Positions 37,025-47,558 are shown, counted from the stretch's first letter. The stretch: 64,000 bases of DNA from an uncultured Oxalobacter sp. (GCA_934277985.1 CAKQWF010000001.1:186001-250000); one strand, 5' to 3'. Made by a program: numbers and translations. The notes: generated from the letters alone by a model not told the origin.

Positions 37025-37075
37025 GTTACATTTGTTACATTTGTCATGTCAACTTAACCGGAAATATTGCGTTAT
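37025..37075 (+). promoter_or_regulatory. ECF-like promoter with upstream paired repeat (copy 4)
   Basis: GTTACATTTGTTACA (37025-37039) is followed by GTCAAC (37048-37053), a 16-base spacer and CGTTAT (37070-37075). The distance from the repeat to GTCAAC is ten bases shorter than in copies 1 and 2. The ATG lies 79 bases downstream. Confidence 0.62.
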
Positions 37076-37153
37076 TTACAAGTAGTAGCTTGTTCAGCCT
37101 GGTTTTGACAAGAAAAATATTTGATAACACTGACAGAGAGAAGGAGTCCGTAC

Positions 37154-37366
37154 ATGAAGAAGATTGTTGCTGCTCTGGTAGCGGCCCTGTTTGCCTGTGC
37201 AGCTTTCGCTGCGCCGCCCCCGCATGGCAAACCGGGACCTCATAATCGGCCGGCGCCGCATGCCAAACAGAGACCGCATGCCAAGCCGGGCCATGACAGA
37301 AGGGGGCCGCATGCAAGACCGGGTCCTGACAGAAGACCAGGGCCTCATGGCAGACCGGGGCGGTAA
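37154..37366 (+). CDS. Secreted His/Pro/Gly/Arg-rich small protein
   Basis: The 70-residue product has the third version of the same signal peptide, KKIVAALVAALFACAAFA. The mature ~50 residues are composed almost wholly of Pro, His, Gly, Arg and Lys, with recurring PGPH and RPxPH units and ten or so histidines. It is very basic and probably disordered; the histidines could bind Ni, Cu or Zn or buffer protons. GAAGGAG sets ATG 37154 as start. The Cys in the signal peptide is not a good lipobox. I do not recognise the family. Confidence 0.78.
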   Translation: MKKIVAALVAALFACAAFAAPPPHGKPGPHNRPAPHAKQRPHAKPGHDRRGPHARPGPDRRPGPHGRPGR

Positions 37367-37382
37367 GACGGTATACAGTTGC

Positions 37383-37411
37383 AAAAAAGCGGGATTTATC
37401 CCGCTTTTTTT
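37383..37411 (+). terminator. Terminator after the His/Pro-rich gene
   Basis: AAAAAAGCGGGA and its complement enclose TTTA and lead into a T run. The stem is the same as in the terminator at 36914-36941. Confidence 0.92.
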
Positions 37412-37449
37412 ATGTTGTCAGGTAGAATGCCTTTTTCTGTCAGGGGGGG

Positions 37450-37902
37450 ATGATGTACAGATTCTGTAGTTTTGTGTTTGCGGCTGTTTTGGCAGGATTT
37501 CCTTTCATGAACGGGTATGCGGCCGGTCAGGGCGATGTCCGTTTCGATACAGTGACGCTGCGTGCAGGCAAGAAAATGATTCATGCCGAAGTGGCGGCAA
37601 CAGATGCACAGCGTGAACAGGGTCTGATGCACAGAAAATCCTTGCCGGAAAACAACGGTATGCTGTTTGTCTTCGACAGGCCGGCACGTTCCTGTATGTG
37701 GATGAAGAATACGTTGATTCCACTGTCAGTGGCTTTTATCGACTATGACGGAACCATCGTCAATATTGAGGAAATGGCACCGCTGACGACGGATTCCCAT
37801 TGCAGTGCAGGCTGGATTCGTTATGCGCTTGAAATGAATGCCGGGTGGTTCCGGAAAAACGGTCTGAAACCGGGCAGCCGTATTTCGGGATTGCCGCAAT
37901 AA
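37450..37902 (+). CDS. DUF192 family exported protein
   Basis: The 150-residue protein begins with a signal peptide (about residues 1-25, FVFAAVLAGFPFMNGYAAG). The DUF192 domain follows, with the signatures EQGLMHRKSLPENNGMLFVF, CMWMKNTLIPLSVAFID, and ALEMNAGWFRKNGLKPG near the end. Family function is unknown. Members are small periplasmic beta-rich proteins. A strong G-rich ribosome site precedes two ATG codons (37450, 37453). It is not part of the ECF-like promoter set, since no GTCAAC/CGTTA pair precedes it. Confidence 0.88.
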   Translation: MMYRFCSFVFAAVLAGFPFMNGYAAGQGDVRFDTVTLRAGKKMIHAEVAATDAQREQGLMHRKSLPENNGMLFVFDRPARSCMWMKNTLIPLSVAFIDYDGTIVNIEEMAPLTTDSHCSAGWIRYALEMNAGWFRKNGLKPGSRISGLPQ

Positions 37903-38038
37903 CGGCCTGTATCCCGTGAAGTGCAGGGTACCGGTCTTGTTGAAAAGACGTTAATATTTCCATATGGACGGCAAGGTCGTCACGGTGGCAAGCTCGTCAT
38001 AAATGACGTGACATCGGATCGGGAGGACGCGATTTTCC

Positions 38039-41000
38039 GTGACAGATGCTGTATCCGGCATGCGGCATGTCGCGCCCATGTCAGGTGATGCGGCACCATT
38101 GCCGCAAACGAACAGTTTCAGGGATGTACTGACGATGAAGCAGGCGTTGACAAAGTGGTTGGAGAAACCGGTCAGAGGCGGGCATCCCGTTTTACGGCTG
38201 CTGCTGATTTTTTTGCCGGTCGCCCTGCTTATTTGTGGCGGCGGTTATTTGTATTATCGTTCCCAGCTGCATTTCATCCACGAAGAAAACCGGAAGATGG
38301 AACACGAAACGGTGATGGTCGGCGTGGTATCGATCAATCGCAGTCTCGAGTATGTCATGCAGGATGTCAGAGTGCTGTATTCCAGTTCAGACTTCCGGAA
38401 AATGGTGAATCGTCCGGACAAGGCCAATCTGGACAATGTCGCTGCTGACTGGATAGCGTTTGCAGAGGCAAAACAGGTTTACCAGAAAATCCGCTGGATC
38501 GACGAGAACGGTATCGAGCGGTTGCGTATCAATTATGTGGACAACAAGGCATCCGTTATCCCGAAAGACAAGTTGCAGGATCGGCGGGAACGCTATTTTT
38601 TCGAGGATACCAATGTCCTGAACGAGGGGGAGATGTATGTTTCTCCGCTTGATCTGAATATCGAGAACGATCATATCGAGGAGCCTTACGTTCCGACTAT
38701 CCGTTTCGGTATGCCGGTGTTTGACGACCATGGGCGGAAACGGGGTATTTTGCTGCTGAATTATTATGCCGGTTCGATGCTCGGACGTTTTGAACAACTC
38801 ACGAGTATGCGCGGCAATGCGGCATGGATGGTCAATCAGGAAGGATACTGGCTCAAGGGGCCTTCGGCAGGAGACGAATTCGGGTTTATGTTCAACAAAC
38901 CCGAACTGAGTATGGCACAGCGTTATCCGCAGGCATGGGATCGGATCCGGCAGGCCGATGAAGGGCAATTCGTGACGGCGGAAGGTTTGTGGTCTTTCAA
39001 TACCATGTCGCCGCTGAAAAAGGGGGTCAAGACCAGTCAGGGCAGCAGCGAGATTTTTTCCGGTGGTCTGGGCTCGCATGACGTGAGTTCCTACAAGTGG
39101 AAGGTCGTTACGCTGTTGCCGATGAATGTGTATAACGCCGATCTGTTCTATCTGGGAACGAAAATCATCGCTATTTCACTGGTGTTGCTGGTTCTGTTTT
39201 TTCTGGGGGTCGTTTCGATGGTCAGACTTCAGGAAATGCGGACATTGCTGCTGCTCAACCTGGAAAAACTGGTGGAGAAGCGGACAGAGGATCTTCATAC
39301 GCTCAATGCCGTTCTGACGCAGAGCGAGGCGCGTTTAAAGAGTGTGTTCGAGAACATTCCCGATCTGATATGGCTCAAGGATACGAAAGGGGTTTATCTG
39401 GCGTGCAATCAGGCATTCGAGCGTTTTTTCGGCCTGGATACGGAACGGATCGTCGGCAAGACAGATGACGATTTGCCGCATGAATTGCCTGCCGATATGG
39501 TCCGCGCCGAGGATGAACGCATCATCAGGGAAGACAAGCCCGGCATGATGGAGCAATGGATCAAGGATGTCAAAACCGGAAAACAGGTTTTCTTTGATGT
39601 GATCAAGGCGCCGGTCAGAACTCAGGACGGCCGTCTGGTCGGTGTACTGGGGATCGCGCGTGACATGACACGTCGCAAGGAAGACGAGGAACGATTGCAG
39701 CTGGGTGCACTGGTATACAAAAATTCCAGTGAAGCTATTCTGATTTCGAATGCCCAAAACGAGATTTTGGCAGTCAATCCGGCATTTGAACGGATCACCG
39801 GTTATACGTCGGATGAAGTGCTGGGTAAAAATCCCGGTATCTTGAGCTCGGGTCGTCAGGACAAGGCGTTTTACAAGGCGATGTGGCGTGAGCTTCGTGA
39901 AAAGGGTGTCTGGCGTGGCGAATTGTGGAACCGGAAAAAGAACGGGGAATTGTATGCGGCCTGGCTGACGATCAATGTCATTTATAACGAGGATGGAGCC
40001 GTTCGTTACTATGTCGTGCTTTCCGAGGATTTCACCGAAAAGAAAGAGGCGGAAGACATGATCTGGCGACAGGCCAATTTCGATTTCCTGACGGGGCTGC
40101 CCAATCGCCGGATGCTCCTGGATCGTCTCCACCAGGAAGCGGTCAAGGTCGGCCAGTCGGGCAGGAAACTGGCGTTGCTGTTTCTCGATCTGGACAATTT
40201 CAAGGATATCAATGACACGCTGGGTCATGATGTGGGCGATGTGTTGTTGACCGATGTGGCGGGACGGCTTGCGGAATGTGTGCGTAATGTCGATACGGTC
40301 TCGAGGCTGGGAGGTGACGAGTTTGCCGTCATTCTGACGGATCTGCCCGGTTTGCCGGCGGCTGAAAAGATCGCGCAAAAGATCTTGCGGTCGCTGGCGA
40401 GGCCTTTCAGCCTCAATGACGAAGTGGCGTATCTTTCGGCCAGTGTGGGAATGACGATTTATCCCGATGACGGTGTCGATATCGACACCTTGCTGAAAAA
40501 TGCAGATCAGGCCTTGTATGCCGCGAAACAGGCGGGACGCAACCGGATGCGGTATTTTACGGCGTCCATGCAGGAGGCGGCGCAAAAGCGGATCAGGCTG
40601 GCCAACGATTTGCGTGTGGCGATCGAGGAATGCCAGTTCGAAATGCTTTACCAGCCGATTGTCGATCTTTCTTCCGGACGGGTACGCAAGGCCGAGGCGC
40701 TGATCCGCTGGCATCATCCCTTGCGTGGTCTGGTCAGTCCAGGCGAATTCATTGCGATTGCCGAAGAAAACGGGCTGATCGGCGCGATATCTGACTGGGT
40801 ATTCCGTGAGGTGGCGGCGCAGGCTGTTCGGTGGCGCAGCCGGTACCATGCCGGTTTCCAGATCAGTATCAATGTCTCGCCAGTACTGTTCCAGAGCAAG
40901 GCGGATTATTCGGACTGGTTCGGTGAACTGGATCGTCTCGGTTTGCCTGGCAATGCACTGGTCATCGAAATTACGGAAGGGGTGTTGCTGGTGTCGAACC

Positions 41001-41368
41001 AGCATGTTATGACGCAGCTTGCCGAGTTCCACCGGCGTGGCATGGAAATCGCACTGGATGATTTCGGTACCGGTTATGCGTCGTTGTCGTATCTGAAAAA
41101 ATTCGATATCGATTATCTCAAGATCGATCAGGCATTTGTCCGGAATATCGAAAACGAACCGAAGGATATGGCGTTGTGCGAGACGATGATCGTGATGGCG
41201 CACAAGATGGATATGCAGGTAATCGCCGAAGGTGTCCAGAACGGGGAACAGAAACAGCTTTTGGCGGATGCGGGATGCGATTTCGGTCAGGGGTATCTGT
41301 TCTCGAAACCGCTGCCGGCGGCAGAGTTTGAAGTATGGCTGGAAAAGCGTGATCGTGAAGTGTCATGA
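38039..41368 (+). CDS. Membrane sensor diguanylate cyclase/phosphodiesterase (PAS-PAS-GGDEF-EAL)
   Basis: The 1109-residue protein has a membrane span near residues 56-78, a ~290-residue periplasmic sensor region, and a second span near 375-400. A PAS domain starts near 428, a second near 554, then GGDEF and EAL domains. The cyclase signature LGGDEF is intact (GGDEF at 758-762), as is the inhibitory RNVD site five residues before it. In the EAL domain, E886, the Asn of INVSPVLFQ, the DDFGTGYASL pair (1007-1008), LKID and AEGVQN are all present. It may both make and break c-di-GMP. GTG 38039 has GGGAGGA upstream; ATG codons downstream (38060, 38078) are alternatives. Confidence 0.93.
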   Translation: MTDAVSGMRHVAPMSGDAAPLPQTNSFRDVLTMKQALTKWLEKPVRGGHPVLRLLLIFLPVALLICGGGYLYYRSQLHFIHEENRKMEHETVMVGVVSINRSLEYVMQDVRVLYSSSDFRKMVNRPDKANLDNVAADWIAFAEAKQVYQKIRWIDENGIERLRINYVDNKASVIPKDKLQDRRERYFFEDTNVLNEGEMYVSPLDLNIENDHIEEPYVPTIRFGMPVFDDHGRKRGILLLNYYAGSMLGRFEQLTSMRGNAAWMVNQEGYWLKGPSAGDEFGFMFNKPELSMAQRYPQAWDRIRQADEGQFVTAEGLWSFNTMSPLKKGVKTSQGSSEIFSGGLGSHDVSSYKWKVVTLLPMNVYNADLFYLGTKIIAISLVLLVLFFLGVVSMVRLQEMRTLLLLNLEKLVEKRTEDLHTLNAVLTQSEARLKSVFENIPDLIWLKDTKGVYLACNQAFERFFGLDTERIVGKTDDDLPHELPADMVRAEDERIIREDKPGMMEQWIKDVKTGKQVFFDVIKAPVRTQDGRLVGVLGIARDMTRRKEDEERLQLGALVYKNSSEAILISNAQNEILAVNPAFERITGYTSDEVLGKNPGILSSGRQDKAFYKAMWRELREKGVWRGELWNRKKNGELYAAWLTINVIYNEDGAVRYYVVLSEDFTEKKEAEDMIWRQANFDFLTGLPNRRMLLDRLHQEAVKVGQSGRKLALLFLDLDNFKDINDTLGHDVGDVLLTDVAGRLAECVRNVDTVSRLGGDEFAVILTDLPGLPAAEKIAQKILRSLARPFSLNDEVAYLSASVGMTIYPDDGVDIDTLLKNADQALYAAKQAGRNRMRYFTASMQEAAQKRIRLANDLRVAIEECQFEMLYQPIVDLSSGRVRKAEALIRWHHPLRGLVSPGEFIAIAEENGLIGAISDWVFREVAAQAVRWRSRYHAGFQISINVSPVLFQSKADYSDWFGELDRLGLPGNALVIEITEGVLLVSNQHVMTQLAEFHRRGMEIALDDFGTGYASLSYLKKFDIDYLKIDQAFVRNIENEPKDMALCETMIVMAHKMDMQVIAEGVQNGEQKQLLADAGCDFGQGYLFSKPLPAAEFEVWLEKRDREVS

Positions 41369-41390
41369 GGGGCGCACGGTATGCAAGAAA

Positions 41391-41416
41391 AAAGGCCTGC
41401 AAAAGCAGGCCTTTTT
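41391..41416. terminator. Bidirectional terminator between the c-di-GMP gene and gatB
   Basis: AAAGGCCTGC (41391-41400) pairs with GCAGGCCTTT (41405-41414) around AAAA, flanked by A and T runs on both sides. Confidence 0.92.
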
Positions 41417-41435
41417 CATGAGGTGAAGATTATCG

Positions 41436-42899
41436 TCAGCCGGCGAGTTTTTTGTGCAAGAGTTCGTTGACTTGCGCAGGATTGGCCTTGCCGCGGGTGG
41501 CTTTCATGACTTGTCCGACCAGCGAGTTGAAGGCTTTTTGCTTGCCGGCACGGAATTCCTCGACGGAACGGGTGTTGTTGGCAAGGACTTCATCGATGAT
41601 TTTTTCGATGGCGCCGGTATCCGAAATCTGTTTCAGTCCCCTGGCGTCGATGATGCGGTCGACGGCGTCGGCTTCGGCCGGGTGCGTTTCCCACAGTACG
41701 CCGAAAATTTCCTTGGCGATTTTGTTGGAGATCGTGTTGTCAGCGATACGTTTCATCAGCAGCGACAGTTGTTCGGAGCTGACCGGTACGTCGGCAATGT
41801 CGATGCCTTCACGGTTGAGTGCGGACGAGACATCACCCATCAGCCAGTTGGCATTTTGCTTGGCGAGCTGTTTTCCGGTCAGAGCGACCAGCTGTTCATA
41901 GTAGGCCGCCATGGCTTTCGATTGCGTCAGCACAGTCGCATCGTATTCCGGCAAGCCGTAGTCGGTGACGAAACGCTGGCGCATGGCGTCCGGCAGTTCG
42001 GGCATGGCGCTTTTGACTCGTTCGATCCATTCCTGCGAAATGACCAGCGGCGGCAGATCGGGATCCGGGAAATAGCGGTAGTCGTCGGAGTCTTCCTTGG
42101 TGCGCATTTCACGGGTTTCGCGTTTGTCCGGGTCGTAGAGGCGTGTGGCCTGGACGACTTGTCCACCGCTTTCGATCAGTTCGATCTGGCGTTCGACCTC
42201 GTAATTGATAGCTTCTTCAAGATTGCGGAAGGAGTTGAGATTCTTGACTTCGCAGCGCGTGCCCAGTACGTCCGATCCGGCAGGGCGGACGGAGACATTG
42301 GCGTCGCAGCGGAAAGAGCCTTCCTGCATGTTGCCGTCGGACATGCCGAGCCATGTAACCAGCGAGTGCAGGGCCTTGGCATAGGCGACCGCTTCGGCGG
42401 CGCTGCGCATGTCCGGTTCGGTCACGATTTCCAGCAGGGGAGTCCCGGCACGGTTCAGGTCGATACCGGTCATGTCGGCGAATTCCTCGTGCAGGGATTT
42501 GCCTGCATCTTCTTCCAGATGGGCACGTGTGAGGTTGACGGTCTTGATATAGCTGTCCTTGCCTTTTTGTTCGACGACACAATTGATTTTTCCGCCCTGG
42601 ACGACCGGTTTTTCGAACTGGCTGATCTGGTAACCCTTTGGCAGGTCTGGATAGAAATAGTTTTTGCGTGCGAAAACCGAAAGGGGGGCGACGTGCGCAC
42701 CGATAGCCAGCCCGAACTGGATGGCTTTTTCGACGGCACCACGGTTCATGACAGGCAGAACCCCGGGCAGCGCCAGATCGACCGGGCATGCCTGGGTGTT
42801 GGGTTCGGCGCCGAAGTGTGTCGATGCGCCGCTGAAGATTTTGGATACGGTCGAAAGTTGTACATGTGTTTCAAGACCGATGACTACTTCCCACTGCAT
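41436..42899 (-). CDS. gatB: Aspartyl/glutamyl-tRNA amidotransferase subunit B
   Basis: This 487-residue subunit activates misacylated Glu-tRNA(Gln) or Asp-tRNA(Asn) by phosphorylation for amidation. [13 protein letters not shown] is the N-terminal signature and [14 protein letters not shown] follows. [15 protein letters not shown] and [11 protein letters not shown] are conserved. The C-terminal YqeY-like helical domain ends it. It lies 81 bases after gatA in the gatC-gatA-gatB operon. Confidence 0.97.
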   Translation of the reverse strand: MQWEVVIGLETHVQLSTVSKIFSGASTHFGAEPNTQACPVDLALPGVLPVMNRGAVEKAIQFGLAIGAHVAPLSVFARKNYFYPDLPKGYQISQFEKPVVQGGKINCVVEQKGKDSYIKTVNLTRAHLEEDAGKSLHEEFADMTGIDLNRAGTPLLEIVTEPDMRSAAEAVAYAKALHSLVTWLGMSDGNMQEGSFRCDANVSVRPAGSDVLGTRCEVKNLNSFRNLEEAINYEVERQIELIESGGQVVQATRLYDPDKRETREMRTKEDSDDYRYFPDPDLPPLVISQEWIERVKSAMPELPDAMRQRFVTDYGLPEYDATVLTQSKAMAAYYEQLVALTGKQLAKQNANWLMGDVSSALNREGIDIADVPVSSEQLSLLMKRIADNTISNKIAKEIFGVLWETHPAEADAVDRIIDARGLKQISDTGAIEKIIDEVLANNTRSVEEFRAGKQKAFNSLVGQVMKATRGKANPAQVNELLHKKLAG

Positions 42900-42980
42900 A
42901 GTGTTTCCTTTGATGGTGTGACGGATAGACCGCCGGAATATTTATTTTGCAGGCCGTGTTCACGGCCCGCTTCGTGCCGA

Positions 42981-44432
42981 TCAGACCGGAGACTTCATGT
43001 GCCAGTCTGTCGCCTGCTGGTATTGATGGGCGATGTTGAGCAGGCGTGCCTCGTCGAAATAGTTGCCGGTCAGTTGCAATCCGACAGGACGTTTCGCGTG
43101 TTCGCCTTGACCGAAGCCACATGGAATCGACATGCCCGGCAGGCCGGCAAGGTTCGTCGACAGGGTGAAGATGTCACCCAGATAGTTGGCGACCGGATCG
43201 TCAGCCTTGTCGCCGAGGTTCCATGCGACGGTCGGGGAAACCGGTCCCATGATGACGTCGCATTGTGCAAAAGCGTCCTTGTAGTCCTGTGCGATCAGGC
43301 GGCGGACTTTCTGTGCCTGAATGTAGTAGGCGTCATAGTAACCATGGCTCAGAACGTAGGTGCCGACCAGAATGCGGCGCTGGACTTCGTCTCCGAAGCC
43401 TTCCGAACGGGTTTTGCGGTACATGTCCTGGATGTCGGTATAGTTTTCCGCCCTGAAACCGTAACGGACACCATCGAAACGGCTGAGGTTCGACGAGGCT
43501 TCCGCCGGTGCGATGACGTAGTAGGCAGGAATGCAAAGCGGCGTGTTTTTCAGGGAAATATCGACGAGTTTCGCGCCCAGTTTTTCGAATTCGGCAAGTG
43601 CTGTGCGGATCGGTTGTGCGACTTCGTCGGCCAGCCCTTCGCCAAAATATTCACCCGGTACACCGATGCGCAATCCGTTGAGCGGTTCATTGAGGGTTTG
43701 TGTGAAATCTTCAGGCTGGCGTTCGATGCTCGTGGAATCCTTGGGATCGAAACCGGTCATTTCGTTGAGCAGTAATGCGCAGTCTTCGGCGGTTTTTGCG
43801 ATAGGACCACCCTGATCGAGCGACGAGGCGTAAGCGATCATGCCGAAGCGCGAGACGCGGCCGTAGGTCGGCTTGATACCGGTCACGCCGCAAAAGGCCG
43901 ATGGTTGGCGGATAGAGCCGCCGGTATCGGTTGCAGTGGCTGCAGGCGTCAGGCGTGCGGCCACCGCAGCTGCGGAACCGCCGGACGAACCGCCAGGAAC
44001 GGCAGCGGTATCCCAGGGATTGCGAACCGGACCGAAATACGAATTTTCATTGGCTGAGCCCATGGCGAATTCATCACAGTTGAGCTTGCCCAGATTGACC
44101 ATCCCTGCATCCAGCAGTTTCTGGACGACGGTAGCGTTGAAAGGGCTGGTGTAGTTGGCCAGTATTTTCGAGCCGGCGGTGGAGCGCCAGTCTTTCGTGA
44201 CGAAAATGTCCTTGTGTGCGATCGGGACGCCGGTCAGGGGATGCGCTTCGTTACGCGCGATCCGTTCATCGGCGGCTGCGGCCTGTTTGAGCGTCAGGGC
44301 TTCATCGACATGCAAAAAAGCGTTCAGGTCGCTTTCGCCGATCCGTTTCAGAAACAGTTTGGCCAGTTCGGTTGCGGAAATCTGTTTGGTCTGCAACATG
44401 GCAGACAGTTCCGATAGAGTTTTTGTATGCAT
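42981..44432 (-). CDS. gatA: Aspartyl/glutamyl-tRNA amidotransferase subunit A
   Basis: This 483-residue amidase-signature subunit frees ammonia from glutamine. The Ser-cisSer-Lys triad is visible: Lys in PIAHKDIF, Ser in [13 protein letters not shown], and the cis-Ser in [19 protein letters not shown]. The frame is open from TTG 44444, but ATG 44432 (MHTKTLSEL) is a better start. It acts with GatB and GatC in the cytoplasm. Confidence 0.97.
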   Translation of the reverse strand: MHTKTLSELSAMLQTKQISATELAKLFLKRIGESDLNAFLHVDEALTLKQAAAADERIARNEAHPLTGVPIAHKDIFVTKDWRSTAGSKILANYTSPFNATVVQKLLDAGMVNLGKLNCDEFAMGSANENSYFGPVRNPWDTAAVPGGSSGGSAAAVAARLTPAATATDTGGSIRQPSAFCGVTGIKPTYGRVSRFGMIAYASSLDQGGPIAKTAEDCALLLNEMTGFDPKDSTSIERQPEDFTQTLNEPLNGLRIGVPGEYFGEGLADEVAQPIRTALAEFEKLGAKLVDISLKNTPLCIPAYYVIAPAEASSNLSRFDGVRYGFRAENYTDIQDMYRKTRSEGFGDEVQRRILVGTYVLSHGYYDAYYIQAQKVRRLIAQDYKDAFAQCDVIMGPVSPTVAWNLGDKADDPVANYLGDIFTLSTNLAGLPGMSIPCGFGQGEHAKRPVGLQLTGNYFDEARLLNIAHQYQQATDWHMKSPV

Positions 44433-44489
44433 GGTAAATGGCAATGGAATCGCTGAAGTCGCGGAATGCGGTACGAGCCGCCCGCGGTC

Positions 44490-44792
44490 TTATTCAATGA
44501 CTTTGGGAACGAGGTACAGCCCGTTTTCGACAGCGGGTGCACAGGCCTGGTATTCGGTACGGTGGTTTTCTTCCGTGACGGCGTCGTCCCGCAATCTCAG
44601 GGAAACGTCATCCCTGTATGCAGAGACGGGATGTGCCAGCGGTTCGATACCGGTGGTGTCGACGGAGCGCAGCTGTTCCACCATGGCGAGGATGTCGTTT
44701 AGCTGTTCGGCCGTTTTTCTTAACTGTGTGTCGGAGACTTCCAGCTGTGCCAGCCGGGCGATGCGTTCCACATCGGAGAGTTCAAGAGGCAT
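44490..44792 (-). CDS. gatC: Aspartyl/glutamyl-tRNA amidotransferase subunit C
   Basis: This 100-residue subunit stabilises the GatA-GatB interface. [22 protein letters not shown] N-terminus (here [18 protein letters not shown]) and LRDDAVTE are diagnostic. It is first in gatCAB and divergent from mreB. The 184-base gap holds both promoters, though no element is clear enough to call. Confidence 0.95.
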   Translation of the reverse strand: MPLELSDVERIARLAQLEVSDTQLRKTAEQLNDILAMVEQLRSVDTTGIEPLAHPVSAYRDDVSLRLRDDAVTEENHRTEYQACAPAVENGLYLVPKVIE

Positions 44793-44961
44793 AATGATTT
44801 GACTGTTACAAAAAAATTCGGAGTGATCGGCAATTCGGTGCCGAACATCGGATATATCCCGTAAATTATAAGGTAGAATGTGCGGTTATTGCATAGTTGC
44901 ACCTGAATTCGCGATTTGCCTGCTCAGGTGGATTCGGCGGTTTTGCCATACGGTTTTTTAG

Positions 44962-46020
<1,059 letters not shown>

Positions 46021-46113
46021 ATAAATAGCGATGTGCCCGGTCATGTGCTTTTGTGCGATGACCGGCACCATGCTGATGACTCCGGTTTCAGCTGTCCGGC
46101 AGCGAATGTTCCC

Positions 46114-47037
46114 ATGCAATACGGCCCGCCTTCTCTTTTCAAACAGGGTACTCCTGCACGAGTGAAAGTCATCATTTTCGTGGTGGCTGCCATTGTGCTG
46201 CTTCTTGTCGATGCCCGTTTGCAAATGCTGGGCAAGGTGCGCCATGTGATCGGTATGGTGATTTATCCCGTCCAGCGCATGGCCATGGTGCCGCGCGACC
46301 TGTTTGAGCTGACTGGCGAATATCTGACGTCGGTAAGCGAATTGCATGATGAAGTCGACAGGTTGCGCGAGAAGGAAATACAGGATGCGCAAGTGCTTGA
46401 GCGCGTCGCGTTTCTGGAAAACGAAAACCGGCACTTGCGTGAATTGCTGGGTATGAGCCAGCAACTCAAGGTCAAGTCCGTTCCTGCCGAAATTCTCTAT
46501 GACGCCCGCAATGCTTTTGTGCGCAAGGTGGTGTTGAATCGCGGATCACGTGACGGTGTGCTTCCGGGACAGCCGGTTATCGATGAAAACGGTGTGATCG
46601 GGCAAGTGACGGAAGTCTATCTGACGACTTGTGAAGTGACACTGTTGACCGACAAGGATCAGGCTATTCCGGTATTGAATGCACGCAGCGGGGAACGCAG
46701 CGTCGCTTACGGGAAAGGGCAACAGGGGTATCTGGAATTGCGTTTCATGATGGCCAATGCCGATATCGAGCAAGGCGATTTGCTGGTTACGTCGGGAATC
46801 GACGGGGTATATCCGCCCGGATTGGCCGTGGGCCGGGTCGCCATGATGCATGACAATGGCGATGATTCGTTCAGGGGTATCATTTGCGAGCCGTCGGCAG
46901 GGATCAACAGGAATCGGCAGGTATTGGTTTTGCTCTCCGATACGAACGTTACGCCGCGTCCGACGACCAGCGAACGGACGGTTACGACCCGCAAGCGTGA
47001 AACTCCGCAACAAAGTGATGCAGGAAAGGGAAAATGA
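46114..47037 (+). CDS. mreC: Rod shape-determining protein MreC
   Basis: This 307-residue bitopic protein has a membrane helix near residues 20-37 (IIFVVAAIVLLLVDARL), then a coiled coil and a beta-rich periplasmic domain that binds PBP2. DGVLPGQPVIDENGVIGQV is a family signature. ATG 46114 gives the usual cytoplasmic start (MQYGPPSLFKQG); the frame opens further upstream at 46033 without family support. The C-terminal tail is Thr/Arg rich. Its stop overlaps mreD. Confidence 0.95.
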   Translation: MQYGPPSLFKQGTPARVKVIIFVVAAIVLLLVDARLQMLGKVRHVIGMVIYPVQRMAMVPRDLFELTGEYLTSVSELHDEVDRLREKEIQDAQVLERVAFLENENRHLRELLGMSQQLKVKSVPAEILYDARNAFVRKVVLNRGSRDGVLPGQPVIDENGVIGQVTEVYLTTCEVTLLTDKDQAIPVLNARSGERSVAYGKGQQGYLELRFMMANADIEQGDLLVTSGIDGVYPPGLAVGRVAMMHDNGDDSFRGIICEPSAGINRNRQVLVLLSDTNVTPRPTTSERTVTTRKRETPQQSDAGKGK

Positions 47038-47558
47038 TCGGCATGAAACGGACTCCGGAAAGGATTTTGCTGCCTGTCAGCCCGGTTTTTATCGCATTCA
47101 GCCTGTTTGTTGCGTTCATGCTCAATCTCCAGCCATGGGGACACTGGATCGGCGTGCCGGATTTCGTTGCGCTGGTTCTGGTTTTCTGGGGTATACACCA
47201 GCCTCAGCGTATAGGGATCGGTATTGCGTTTTGTATGGGTCTGCTCATGGATGTCAATGACGCTACCCTGCTTGGCGAAAATGCGCTGGCTTATACTTTG
47301 CTGAGCTATTTCGCGATCACATTGCACCGGCGGGTTCTCTGGTTTCCGTTGAAAAAACAGGTCTGGTATATTCTCATGCTGTTGCTGGCCACCCAGCTGA
47401 TACAGATTCTGGTGCAGCATATCGTCGGCCATCACATTTCAAGCTGGTTGTATCTGATAGACAGTTGCGTCGGTGCCATGCTGTGGCCGGTGGTGACCAT
47501 GATTCTTCTGGCACCGCAGCGTCGTTCCGTCGATACGGACATGGATCGTTCCATATGA
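47034..47558 (+). CDS. mreD: Rod shape-determining protein MreD
   Basis: The 174-residue membrane protein has about five helices. VPDFVALVLVFWGIHQPQRIGIG and GLLMDVNDATLLGENAL are conserved in MreD. ATGA overlap with mreC shows translational coupling; ATG 47043 is a second possible start. It bridges MreC and the elongasome in the inner membrane. Confidence 0.93.
   Translation: MIGMKRTPERILLPVSPVFIAFSLFVAFMLNLQPWGHWIGVPDFVALVLVFWGIHQPQRIGIGIAFCMGLLMDVNDATLLGENALAYTLLSYFAITLHRRVLWFPLKKQVWYILMLLLATQLIQILVQHIVGHHISSWLYLIDSCVGAMLWPVVTMILLAPQRRSVDTDMDRSI

Noticed and set aside
41454..43775. 773-codon open frame on the plus strand opposite gatB and gatA
   Set aside because: It is antisense to two genes with full family motifs. 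Long antisense frames are common in GC-biased codons, and its translation shows no domain.
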